Positions 35,778 to 46,880 of a stretch of DNA of 64,000 bases are shown piece after piece. This stretch comes from Excoecaria cochinchinensis (taxonomy: Eukaryota > Streptophyta > Magnoliopsida > Malpighiales > Euphorbiaceae): contig CANTUQ010000102.1 of assembly GCA_947683425.1 (NCBI GenBank), positions 744,001-808,000 on the forward strand. Reading direction: 5' to 3'. The translations under genes and the position numbers were made by a program. Numbering within the stretch: position 1 is the first letter of the stretch; each line of letters opens with the position of its first letter. The notes under the pieces were generated by a model. It did not search any database. It saw nothing but the letters and a program-made list of their open reading frames with translations, and had not been told where the DNA came from.

Positions 35778-38098
35778 ATTTTCGACCAAATCGTCATTCG
35801 TCTCGACGCGTGACAATTAAAAACTTTGTCCGTGGAGCTAATTTCCAGAAGCAGCGATCAGAGCCACAGGGGGCTCAATTTGTGATAGATCTCTTGAAAT
35901 CTTATCATTTTAGCAATACCCAGGTGGTCAAATTGATCGCAAAACTACCTTCTGATCTACATTTGCGAAAATCTGGTTAGTTGTGTCAATTCATTCTTTA
36001 GAATAATTTGTAAGTGATTTTCTTTTGCCTTATTACTCCTCGGTTGTTGCTTCCATCGCCAAAGATTTCTTGACTCTCAGATCATAGAATACTGATTTGT
36101 GTATTGAACTCTAATCTTTCATCAAAGTTTGGAAATTTCAACTTCTTTGGATTATTTCAGTAGATTGTGACTTCTTAACTTCGGACAAACTCTGTTTGAA
36201 TTGCTATGGATTCAATTGTTTGGTAAGTTCAGTTCGGAAAGGATGGTTGATAAACAGTAAAACTGTTTTTGAATAATATCCATTGTTGAAGGTGGAGCCA
36301 AATGTGCTCTACAATCTATGCTAAGGAGATTATTTGCAGTTTATCAATTCAAACAAGGCATTCTTGACCCCTTCAATTTTATATATATATTGTGATTGAT
36401 TTCATGTGGAATTACAAGGCTTGAAACAAGGGATTTCGTAGTCCCTCGATTTGCACAAAAAGAAAATTCTTTAGCTGGTGACTTGGCTACCTAGGGCTTC
36501 TAATTGCTTTCAAAATCATAGTCCAAAGTGCTTTCGAACCTGCTCTTACTGCCAATACCAAGACCAATCCAAACGAACTTTGGTGGTAATTTTCAAAACA
36601 CGAAATTTGGTGGCAATTTCCAGAATTCTTCAAACCTCAGGGCAAGTATATGCGGGGTTTTATGGCAAGGATACTGGGCATGCTACAGTTCCACAAGTCC
36701 CCATTGTTACTGAGAGAATACAAGGAATGCTTTTATTCTGGTCCATAAATGGTTTTCCTGTGGAAGCTTACTTATTATATTATGTATGTATGTGTGGGTG
36801 AAGAGACCTGCTAATTGAAGAATTTGCAGGGTCACTCCTCTCAAAATCAGTAGTTGATGCAATACCTGATGCATTGGCATTTTACATAACTTCTTATACT
36901 TCTTTGACTCTGTTGAATATAGATCTACCCGCAAATTGTGCATCATCTTCATATATGTCTTTTGCGACCACGGAATTGGGGCTGGCAACGGTTTATCCAT
37001 TGAGTTCTTAATTACCAAATATTCTGAAATCATAAGATCATAAAGGGAAATTCTGGAATCAACTATAGTTGCAGTGGCCTGTTCATCTTCTTCCTTACTA
37101 GCTTCAGCTGCTCAGTTTGTGTGATGGAGTAACTGGCATTGGGAAATTTTTGGAGCAATGAGTTCCATCATTATATCGAATGGGTTAATAACTGGAGAAG
37201 AAGGGTACTCACTCCGGCGGCCAGTCTCGATGGTGAGTGGCGTCACGCGTGGCACCAGCGAACTCCTCCAGCCCAAACGCTTCAGCCACTGCCCTCCGGA
37301 CCTCCTCAATCGTCGGTAGCAAGCAAATCGGAGATGGCAACTCTGATCTCCAGATCAATTCGTGCAAATGGCTTGGGTTGGCCTGCTCTTTTAACTGATA
37401 TGTGATGGAGTTACAATTTCAGGATTCAAAAGCATCTCCAATTCTGACTTTATTATTTATCTCTTTATCTTACTGAATAATTTTAGACTCACATCATATC
37501 AAGAGGAAGATTGAATTGTTGGGTCTAGTGTAATTCAAGTTGGAAATTCTAAATGCATTACTAATGCAGTTCCATCCTTCATGTGTTGATCTAATAATGC
37601 AGATTATTGTTGTGCCCTCTTGATTAAAGCATATTTCCAACAGCTGCAATGGATGTGTGCCAAAATAATAGCTTGAACAAAATAAACAAGAACAGGAATA
37701 CACCAAGGCAGCTCCCAGTATCTCAACTCGACGGGACAAGCATGCTTCTTACAGGCCTTTTTGCAAGTTTAAAAATTAGCTGTTATCACCTAGAATGAGC
37801 CAAGTTTTCACTCAGCTCAGTTGCAGGGGGGAAGAGCAAGGCATGCAGTTATAAACTTCAAAAAACTCCAAAGGTACAAACGATTGCTATTTGGTTTTCT
37901 CTTGGAGTGTATATATCTATTGATTATCTACTGAGTACTTTCTACAAGCTGTGGTTCTGTATGCCCTCATTGTTGTACCTATTGTACTTATGGTCGGCAC
38001 CTCTGTGTTTATTGTCTTCACTCATTTTTCTATCTGCTTCGAGCACAAGGCTGCCTCCTTGGGTGTTTGCGCTACTTGTTGCTCTCTTCTCATTTACT

Positions 38099-38430
38099 TA
38101 TGTGTTGGAAGGCCATGGATGCTAGTTGCCAGGGCATTTTATTCAGTATTGCCCAACAAATGGCAATTCAGATTATGACTCTGAGAAAGTGAGACCTCCT
38201 ACTGGTATTCCCAAGTCTATGTTGATGGCTAATCCAGATGGTTCTACTGTTGTACAAGCCAATGTTGCTTCTTTTGACAAGCAAATAGAAGACTTATTTT
38301 GACAAGCAAACGGGAGGATTAACTTCAAATAAATTGGGTTCCGCCAATGATTTTCCACCAGAGCTTCTTTGCCCTCTGTGCAAGCATCTGATGAAATCTG
38401 TTGTTTTGACTATTCAAAGCTTTGTCCCCT
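38099..38430 (+). pseudogene. Captured fragment of a DWNN/RBBP6-type RING E3 ubiquitin ligase gene
   Basis: The plus-strand frame contains LPGHFIQYCPTNG (38126-38164), the end of a CCHC knuckle, then VRPPTGIPKSMLMANPDGS (about 38189-38245) and FDKQIEDLF. After a stop at 38300 and a frame change, PPELLCPLCKHLMKSVVLT follows (38362-38418), the start of the RING/U-box-like domain. This order matches plant DWNN-domain proteins (PQT3/RBBP6-like). Stops and the frame change show it is dead. It sits inside the LARD-like element, so it was picked up by that lineage. Recognised from memory of the family. Confidence 0.7.
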
Positions 38431-38727
38431 TGGTATTGAGGGCACATTCTTCGCTCTGCTCATGTTGATTGATGTTGCTGGTCTCTTTTTGATCTTTATC
38501 TCGATTTCCACCATGTGCAGGTCATGCATCTTGACTGTGCTTCTTATTATCTTCTTGGATCAATTTTATTTGTTATACTTTAACTCCCTTACAAGATAGG
38601 GAGCAAAAGCTTGTGCAGCTAGTCGATTGCCTTGCGCAAATATTTTTACTGAATTTATATTTTTATGCTACATATATGCTAACTTGTTCGCCTGTAACCA
38701 GAAAGCAAATTGAAACTTTTTGCAGGT

Positions 38728-39350
38728 CTATCACTCAGTACGGCTATATTGTCATCTGAGCAGTTCAGATTTATTGCTCAAATTAGGCAATCTCGCCATC
38801 TGAACACAATTATTTTAAAGCTCGTTCAGGCAGTTTTGCCATTAGAGCATTTGCTTTATTCAATAGTTCACTCGGCAGGTTTGCCACGAGCACTGAGCCT
38901 CATTTTACTGCTCACTTAGGCAAGTTCGCCATTCAAGCATGAAGTTCGGCTATGTCACCATTTATTGCTCAAGTTCGGCATTTTCGGCATTAGAGCACTC
39001 GGCTTTATTTCAATTGCTCAAGATCGGTACTCTCACCATCCGAGCATCAAGTTTGGCAATATCGCCAGTTATCGCTCATAGGCCAGTTCGCCATTCGAGC
39101 ATGAAGTTCGGCTATATCACCAGTTGTGGCTCACTCGGCAGTATCGCCATTCGAGCAACAAGTTCGGCTATGTCGCCAATCATTGCTCACCTCGGCAAGT
39201 TCGCCGTTTGAACATTAAGATCGGTAATTTCGCCATTTATTGCTCGAGTTTGGTATTTTCACTATCCGAACACTTAATTTTATTTGGATTGGTAGTTCGG
39301 CAATCTCGCCATTCGAGTGCTCACCTTTATAACTCAAGTTCGGGCGAGCA
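38728..39350 (+). repeat. Degenerate repeat zone in the LARD-like element
   Basis: Repeated AAGTTCGGCTATGTCGCCA, TTATTGCTCA and CATTCGAGCA modules recur with variable spacing (about 35-60 bp) over 600 bp. The copies are diverged, so this is an old or decaying array. No reading frame is maintained. Confidence 0.6.
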
Positions 39351-39751
39351 ATAAGTATGCACTTGGCAATTTATTACTTTGCTCCTAACGGCTTTGCGAG
39401 ACCCAAGCAGTTAGTCATTCAGGTTTCGTCATCAGCTCGGCTATTCTTTCTAGTGCCTAGCTCGGTTATTTCTTCAAGTCATTCAGGTTTTAAATCATTC
39501 AAATTGTCTAAATCCAATTCGATCCGATCGGCTCTACTCAAAACACAAACATCTCATATCAAAAACCCAGACACAAACACTCGATTCGATCGGCCTGGGG
39601 CTAACAGCAAGGCATTTCTCAATGCTAACTTGCTGTTCTCCTCTAGCTCGGAACACTTTATTCCAAGCGCGGTTTTTTCTTCTTTGCCTAGTTCGGTCTC
39701 AACGGTTTGGTGATTTTTATTCCCACCCAATTACCGACATAAATGTCATAT

Positions 39752-39768
39752 GCTGGAGGGGGGACTTA
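39752..39768 (+). other. Polypurine tract of the LARD-like element
   Basis: CTGGAGGGGGGGACTTA directly before the 3' LTR start at 39769. Confidence 0.75.
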
Positions 39769-40018
39769 TGATAACTGAAGAATTAATTTGGCATTAATAC
39801 TGATAAATGAGGAATTAATCTGGCATTAATACTCCTTAAATACTCTTATTACTATATAATGCTAAGGGAATGAGGTATGACTCTCTCTCAAGTTTTCTCT
39901 GAATATTCATTTTATGGTCGATAACTGACTTGACCGTCGGAGTGGACACAGATCTCCTCAGGTCTTTTATTTTTCTTGCAGGTAACAGATCACGGAAATT
40001 TCTTCGAGAATATTATCA
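39769..40018 (+). repeat. 3' LTR of the LARD-like element
   Basis: Identical to the 5' LTR except for one T/C difference (TTTTTTCGAG versus TTTCTTCGAG). It ends AATATTATCA followed by the target duplication ATATA. Confidence 0.93.
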
Positions 40019-40068
40019 ATATATACTGATATTCCACGAAAATATTGTAATTTTTTAATCAACAATTT

Positions 40069-40586
40069 AGTATTATCAGTGAACTTTTTAAATACAAATA
40101 AAGGGTAATTGTCAAATTTGGCCATAAAGTATTAAAAATAGTATATATTTGACTTTTAAATATATTTTGGACTAAATTTACTTCTAAAGTATTGAATATG
40201 ATATACATTTACCCATTAAGTATTTATTTGGGCTAAAATTGCCCTAACAATTAAGTAATTGATTCAAATTTACCACTAAAAATAATAAGACATTAGGTAA
40301 ATAAATGAAAACACATATAGTAGTTTGTTTGAAAGTATATAATTTTGTCATATGTGTGCACTGGACGTCGACAATAATTTTTAAAATGATAAAGATCAAA
40401 TTTGCACCTAAAATATTGAAAATGGTATAAATTTGTTCTTAAAATTTATTTTTTAAAAAAATGCCCTTAAAATATTGAAAATGATCTATATTTGCCATTG
40501 TAAGTGTGAATATGTACAATTTTCAATATTTTGAGGACAAATATGGACAAAAAGTTAATCCATATTTGCCCTCAATGTATTAAAAA
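40069..40586. repeat. Degenerate periodic repeat left of element D
   Basis: Motifs of the form AAAGTATTGAAAATG(G/A)TATA and AAATTTGCCC recur about six times over 480 bp. A related piece (TTTTAATACTTTGAGGGCAAA) borders the other family D LTR at 8660-8680. No gene. Confidence 0.6.
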
Positions 40587-41858
40587 TGTAACACCCCGAT
40601 GTGGACCCTAGTAGGATTTTCAGTGTTAATTGAGTAATGAAGGGTATAAGTGTAATTGGACAAGTACGAAGTTGAGTTAAGAAAGGGTAAAATTAAAAGA
40701 GTAATTAAAATTAAAAGGAAAGAATTTATTTAAATGATTAGAAGGATATTTGCCATGGACCAAAGAGACAAAAGCCAAGGATTGATGAAGTTGGACCTAT
40801 GGGAGTGTAACACTTAGGAGTGGTTGGTGAGGAACATTAAATGAAAAGAAGAAAGGAAGAGATTGGTAAAGAGAAAAATCAGATTTTCTTCCCTTATTCC
40901 TGTTCCCTCCCTTCTTCCTGCGTGAGGCTCTTTCTTTTCTTCTTCTTCATTTCCTGTTTCTTGCTCCTTGCTTCTCCGTTTTGGGTGGTCCTTGTAAGAG
41001 CTTTTGGTTTGGATTTTAGGAGGTTTAGAGGCCGATTGCAAGGTAAGTTGAGCTGGTCTTTTGGTCTCTTCTTCCTCCCTCCATTTTGGTTTTCACGTGA
41101 TTGGGTTTGGTTTAAGAGTGTGTTTCATTTTGGTTTGATTTGTGCAAGAAGTTGGTGCCAAGAAGAAGGACAAAGGTAAAGAGAAGGTGAGATCTTGAAG
41201 AATAGTGATTTTGAGCTGCTATAGAGGTTTGGGAGTTTTGCCCTATATTGTGTTTGATTTTTAAGTCTTAATTTCTGCAAATTTGATATGTGAAGCATGT
41301 TTGTGTGTGTTTGGTTGGGTTTTTGGCTAAATTGTGTGTATTGAAGGAAGTGGTATTAGTATTTGCAAGTGGGTTTTATTCTATGTGTTTAGAGTTAATT
41401 TGAGTGTGATCTAGGTTAGTTAATTATCTTGTTCAATTGTTATAAATTTCATGTAAAGATTGTATAATATTATTGGCATGATTTTAAGCATGTTTGAATG
41501 TATGGCGGAGTGAATGGCAATTGTATGCTTGATTGATTGGTTTTAGAGGAGTTGGGTTATAAGAGGAGCTGGAAAGTTCGGAATTAAGTGAAATTCACGA
41601 CTCTATCGCGAGCACGACAGAGTACGTAATTGCCAAGCTCCAGCTGAGGTGCTCTCTGTCAAGGGCCCGATCGCTGTCGCGAGCGCGACAGAGAGCTCGG
41701 TAAGCCAAGCTTCTGTCGAGCTGTCCTTCATTGAGAACGTACCTGCACGCGCGAGCACGACGAAGACATGATTTCACGACAGAGGCTTGCCAGCCCCTTT
41801 TGCAAGCACTGAGCTTGTTGCGAGCGTGACCTTGGGCGAGATTCGCCTCTGTCGCGGG

Positions 41859-43350
41859 TGATAGGAGCTTAATTAAAGTATAATTTAATATATGTTTAGT
41901 ATAAGTTTATTTAATTAATTATGCAATTGTGGATATATTTGCTTGCATACATGTTAGTTTATGTGTATATGTGTTAGTATGTGCATTTGTTGTATTTACA
42001 GGTCTATTTAACTGTAAAAGTGGGAAAACATGTATTACTGGAGAAGGAAATGAAGAACTGGTGGAGCACAAGTTGAACAACATAGAGAAGTAATGAAGAA
42101 CACGACTCGGATGGAAGAGCACGAGTTGGAGGGCTATACAGGGCGAGATAGAGCAGAAAGAGAAAGAAGAGAAAAAGGAAGAGTAGAACTATCCGAGTAG
42201 TGCTAGGAGAGCACGACTAGGACAAATGAGCACGACAAGGACAAATGAGCACGACTGGGACAGGAGGAGCACGACTCGGAGAGGAGAGCACGAGTCGTGT
42301 TGATGCTGAGACAAATCGAAGAGAAAGGAGGAAAGGAAAGAGGAAAAATGGCATAGCGTGTTCTGTCGCGAGCGCGACAGAGGCGACCGTTGGAGCAGTT
42401 TTCAGCCAAAAGTCACTTAAAAAGGCACCTTTTTCATCAAGCATTATAACCATTTGCAAGGGGCACCTCCAAAGGACATAACTCTTAGTATTTTATAGAT
42501 ATTAACATTACCTGTAAATTTAAGTATGATGATTATTAAGTAATTTTCTGTATTTTGGTTAAATAGTTTCTTTTCTTTAGTTAATTTTCTTAGTTAGTTT
42601 TTATGTTTTGAAGAAGAAGATTAAGGAGAAGAAAATCTATTACAAGAGATTAAAAAAGGGGTTGAGAGACTTCTGTTTTACTCTCTTATCTTTTATTTCT
42701 TCTCTGTCAATTCTATGAATATTATTTTCAATGAATTTGAATACTTTTGTTATTTACATTTCCATCTATTTCTATAGTCTTTGAATGCAGATTTTCTATT
42801 AGTATTTTTGGCATAATCTTTATAAGTTAAAGTAAGAATCGAGAGACCGCTTTAACTGAAATCTAATAGAATTTCATTATCAAAATATACTAGAGAGATC
42901 AGTATATTGAGATAGTTGTTATAGTTTTGTGTTTATTCTTAGAATATGTAATTGATAACCTCTAATTCATTAATGAAAGTTGTGAGTTAGAATTTTAATT
43001 GCATATTTTAGGCATTTTAATTTATGTCGAGAGAGTAAATTAGAACTATATTCCAACTTGGCTTACATGAAAAGATAAATATTATTAATTGGACTAATGG
43101 ATCAAGTTCATTATTTTAAAATCTTCATTATATATTTTGTCTTCTTTGATTAACATAAAATAGGTTTAATTAGTGTATTTAATAGAGTAGTTTAGATTTA
43201 ACCAACAAATTAATTACCATTATAAACAAGATTAAAATCAAGTAGTAATAGTGAGTAAAAACTACATTCCTCGTGGGATCGACAACCTTTTGTACTATTT
43301 CGGTACACCGTATGCTTGTGGAAATTAGCATCCATAAAATATGCTGAACA
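41859..43350 (+). repeat. 5' LTR of element E
   Basis: TGATAGGAGCTTAATTAAAG to AATATGCTGAACA. A CpG-richer zone at 42100-42385 carries repeated GCACGACT(C/A)GG / GCACGAGTCG motifs and the palindrome CTGTCGCGAGCGCGACAGAG at 42363-42382. Confidence 0.93.
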
Positions 43351-43356
43351 ACTTTT

Positions 43357-43374
43357 TGGCGCCGTTACCGGGGA
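43357..43374 (+). other. Primer binding site of element E (Athila type)
   Basis: TGGCGCCGTTACCGGGGA, six bases after the 5' LTR. This is the Athila-lineage PBS, usually ascribed to tRNA-Asp. Confidence 0.85.
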
Positions 43375-43503
43375 GTAAATGATTTTTGCCATTATGAATC
43401 TTGATTTATGATTTTGGATTACAATATTTATTTTATTTTTTTTGTTTGTTTATTTGGTTTGACTTTGTGTTTTCTTTTTGGTTTTTACAGGATTTGAAAG
43501 TTC

Positions 43504-44857
43504 ATGCCTAGTACAAGGAGTTCTTTAGAAGAGTTTGAACCCTTAAATCCTGAAATTGAATGATTTTTGTCAAGTAACTGGAAGTCCAACAGAAAAAAGA
43601 ACAAAAATAAGAGACCGATTATCATGGCTGAAGAAGAAAATCCACATAGACTAATGGATTTTGCCACCCCAGCATTGAGTGGTGCTCAACAAGGAGTGGT
43701 AAGACCAACGATAAATGCTAACCAATTTGAGATTAAACCTTCACTTTTACACATGATTCAAAATAGTATTCAGTTTTATGGTTTGGTAAATGAGGATCCC
43801 AATGCTCATTTGGCAAATTTCCTTGAAATTTGTGATACCTTTAAAATCAATGGTGTTTTGGCGGATGCAATTAAGCTTAGACTCTTTCCTTTCACTTTGA
43901 AAGATAAGGCCAAAGCTTGGTTGAATTCACTCACAAGGACCAATTGGCTCAAGCTTTTCTATCAAAATATTTTCCCTTAGCCAAAACAGCCAAGATTATA
44001 AAAGATATCACCATTTTTGTACAAAATGAGAATGAATCTTTGTATGAGGCATGGGAAAGGTTTAAAGAGTTATAAAGGATGTGCCCACATCATAATCTTC
44101 CAAGGGAGCTTTTGATGCAAACATTTTACAATGGAGTTAATCCTACAACAAGGGGAACAATTGATGCTGCAGCTGGTGGCTCTTTAATGAGGAAAACTAC
44201 TGAAGCAGCTTTTGAGTTATTAGAGGAAATGTCAATGAATAACTGTATGTGGCCTCCTGAAAGAGTAAGGGAGTATAATAATTCTAATGCTAAGGGGTAC
44301 ATTCCATAGACTCTATGGTTGCATTACAAGCCGAAATTGAAGCATTGACTCATAAGGTTAATAGCCTAAGTATGGGAGGTAATTCATCAAATGCATGCAA
44401 TGTTTGTGGTCAACAAGGGCATATTAGTGGAAATTGCAATTTAGGAATGGTTAGTAAGGAAGAACAAGTTAATTTTATCCAAGGCCAAGGGCATGGGAAT
44501 CCTTACTCTAATACTTATAATCCTAGTTGGAGAAACCATCCAAATTTGTCATGGGGTAATAATAATAATAATGACCAAAATAGGGGAGTAGGATACCAAC
44601 AACCACAAGATAGGTTTGGTGCTTTTGAAGGGAAGATTGATAAGTTTATTGAGGAAATTAATTTTAAGATGAATTCTCAAGATGAGAGTCAAAAGAAACT
44701 TGAAGCAAAAATTGATCAAATCACTAAAAATCATGCTGCCTCTATTCATAATCTTGAGGTTCAATTAGGCCAACTTGCTAGTTCCTTACCTTCTAGAAAT
44801 CTAGGATGCCTTCCAAGTAATACTGAGGAGAATCCTAGGGAGCACATAAAGCCATGA
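43504..44857 (+). pseudogene. Degenerate Athila-type gag
   Basis: The frame opens at 43504 with MPSTRSSLEEFEP and stops after 19 codons, then continues in frame through 43978 with the gag core (NANQFEIKPSLLHMIQ, then AHLANFLEICDTF and KDKAKAWLNSL). A frame change and stops at 43978, 44072 and 44308 break the rest. A CCHC knuckle, CNVCGQQGHISGNC, lies at about 44396-44437, and QLGQLASSLPSR ends the similarity just before the final stop (44855). In full elements protease and reverse transcriptase follow here; they are absent. Confidence 0.88.
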
Positions 44858-46866
44858 TATGTCTAGTTCTTTTATTTAGGTTACTTAACTATATTTTCTT
44901 TCTACATTTTTTTTTATGTTGTTTTTTATTAGAATATGTAAATTTATTAATTACTTTTTGTATTTTGAATTTACATGCTATTAACACAGTGGTTTTTTTT
45001 ATTTTATAGGTAATTTAGTAAGAATAGGAGTTTGTTTAATTTAGTGTATTAATTAAAAAAATATATATTTTCAAGATGGCATCTCTGTCGCGAGCGCGGC
45101 AGCCTCGCGATCGCGACAGAGGGCGATATTTGGAAATGGCCCAGCTTCATCCGACTCGTGCTGAAGAGCATGAGTCCCACAGGTAAAAAGCATCAGCACG
45201 AGTCGTGCTGTGTTGTCCGACTCATGCTGGCTGCCTAGAATCCCTACAGTCATGTCATTTTCTTTTAATCGCTATAAGTATTTCTCTTCTTCATTTATTT
45301 TATTTCCTTGCAATTTCTTCCTAATATGATTTTATTTCTTGTTCAACGCGTGTTTTAAGTTTAATTAACCTTAGATTGATTACCCTTAACCCTAAAAGTA
45401 CCAACTAGAAATCAAAACAGGGGAGTTTTATTTTCAAAACCCTAACTTTTAAATTTGCGCCTTTTTGATTTTTCCAGCCCTTTTCATTTTCTTCTTATTT
45501 CCTCCTATTCGTGTTCCTTTTTCACGAGTTACACTCCTGCACTATACAACCCTAACTCGTTATAATTTCAAGTCATTCTTGCATCTCTGTTTCTTATCTA
45601 TCCTTAACGTGTTATTCAACACGAGTCGCACACAACCAACTCTTTTTCATCTTCTTTACTTCCTTTTCTTCCACACGATCTCCTCACTATTCACCCTCTG
45701 TTTTCATTTTATTGTGTCCTTCTCGTCATACCTAGCTTTCTATTTCTCCTCAATCTCATCCAATTTTTTTTAGGGTTTTCGTTTTCTTATTTCTTCTTCA
45801 TTCTTCTGTCTCCTATTTCGTTTCCATTCTTCATTTTTCTTTCTCTTTAGTTTCACTCCTTATCCCATTTCAATCTCTGTTTTACACACAAAGCATGGTT
45901 AGGACTAAGAATCCAACGCCTTTATATTTTATGAGTTTATGTATGTATTGTGTATGTCAATTGCATGATTGTTTTTGTTTGTGTGTTCTTGTTTCAATTA
46001 AGCTTTTTAGTAAGCTTAACTATAAGGCATTGTTTACTTGGCATGTTATATAGGTTGTTAAGTCAATTATTTTTTATGCTCATTTTTACCAGTTTTTTCA
46101 AAATTTTTGGTATGTGTTTTAAGTTTTTCAAGTTATTTTGTTTTACTTATTTCAACATTATTGATTATTTAGTCTTTTTACTAACCATGTTTTTAAAGTT
46201 ATAATTTGCTCATTTAGTTACAATTTTAAGTTTCTAGTTGCCTATGGAAACTATAGCCATAATTCTTACCCTATGTCTTTTCAATAATGGATGAGGACTT
46301 AGAAAAATAAAAGAAAATCATAAGTGGGATGGAGCATAAAATGTACCCACAATTTTCAAAATTAAATAGCAAGATGCATATCCAAAATTGCAAAAAAGTA
46401 TGGGATGGAGCGTAAAACGCACCCATATTACTTTCTCTTACTATGCATGGGATTAAACAAAAAAATATACCCATGTAAAAAAGAAAAAGAAAAAAAAATG
46501 AAAGAAAAGAAAGAAAAGTCTAAAAATGCCATGAGATTGGAGTAAGGGTAAGTGAGCTCAACAATTGTCCTAAAAGGTGACCGGCAATCTTAGAATTTTT
46601 AACTTTATGATCAATTTTCTCTCTTTGATTCATGTTTAGTTTTTTGAGACTTTGTATTCTTTATATTGTAAGTAGTAAAGTTAGACGACTTGTTGAATTT
46701 CCAATACATACCTTGAACTTTAATTTACTGATATTTGTGAGTGTTTGAGATAGTTGATCTTTGCAATTTTAGTATATATGCTAAATGGACAGTGTTTTAT
46801 AGTAATGTTTACTGGCTTTTAAATTTTCTCATTTCTTTTATCTTTCTTGGGGACAAGCAAGGGTTA
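44858..46866 (+). other. Non-coding 3' part of element E
   Basis: Starts right after gag. Contains another CpG-rich cluster with CTGTCGCGAGCGCGG and GCACGAGTCGTGCTG motifs (45083-45235), a pyrimidine-rich stretch (45440-45860) and two related GGGATGGAGC(A/G)TAAAA(T/C)G blocks (46325-46425). No pol or env-like frame was found. Confidence 0.6.
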
Positions 46867-46880
46867 AGTGTGGGGGAATT
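46867..46880 (+). other. Polypurine tract of element E
   Basis: AGTGTGGGGGAATT immediately before the 3' LTR, the form typical of Athila elements. Confidence 0.85.

Larger units (their letters stand above)
35477..40018 (+). mobile_element. Young non-coding LTR element (LARD-like) with tRNA-Phe primer site
   Basis: Two 250-bp LTRs (35477-35726 and 39769-40018) differ at a single position. The element is flanked by the 5-bp duplication ATATA (35472-35476 and 40019-40023), and the undisturbed site is present in copy 1 near 30288. It has a PBS-like site after the 5' LTR and a polypurine tract before the 3' LTR, but no gag or pol in the 4-kb interior. It must have been moved recently by proteins of another element. 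The interior includes a captured host gene fragment and a degenerate repeat zone. Confidence 0.92.
33834..40068. repeat. Direct duplication, copy 2, split by two insertions
   Basis: Pieces 33834-33914, 35155-35476 and 40019-40068 are together colinear with copy 1 (29896-30347) and in the same orientation. The gaps are exactly filled by the hAT-like element (33915-35146) and the LTR element (35477-40018). Similarity ends at about 40068. Confidence 0.88.

Noticed and set aside
45465..46204. Phe/Leu-rich frames in element E resembling an env-like protein
   Set aside because: They arise from pyrimidine-rich and T-rich DNA, with no recognisable env-like features.
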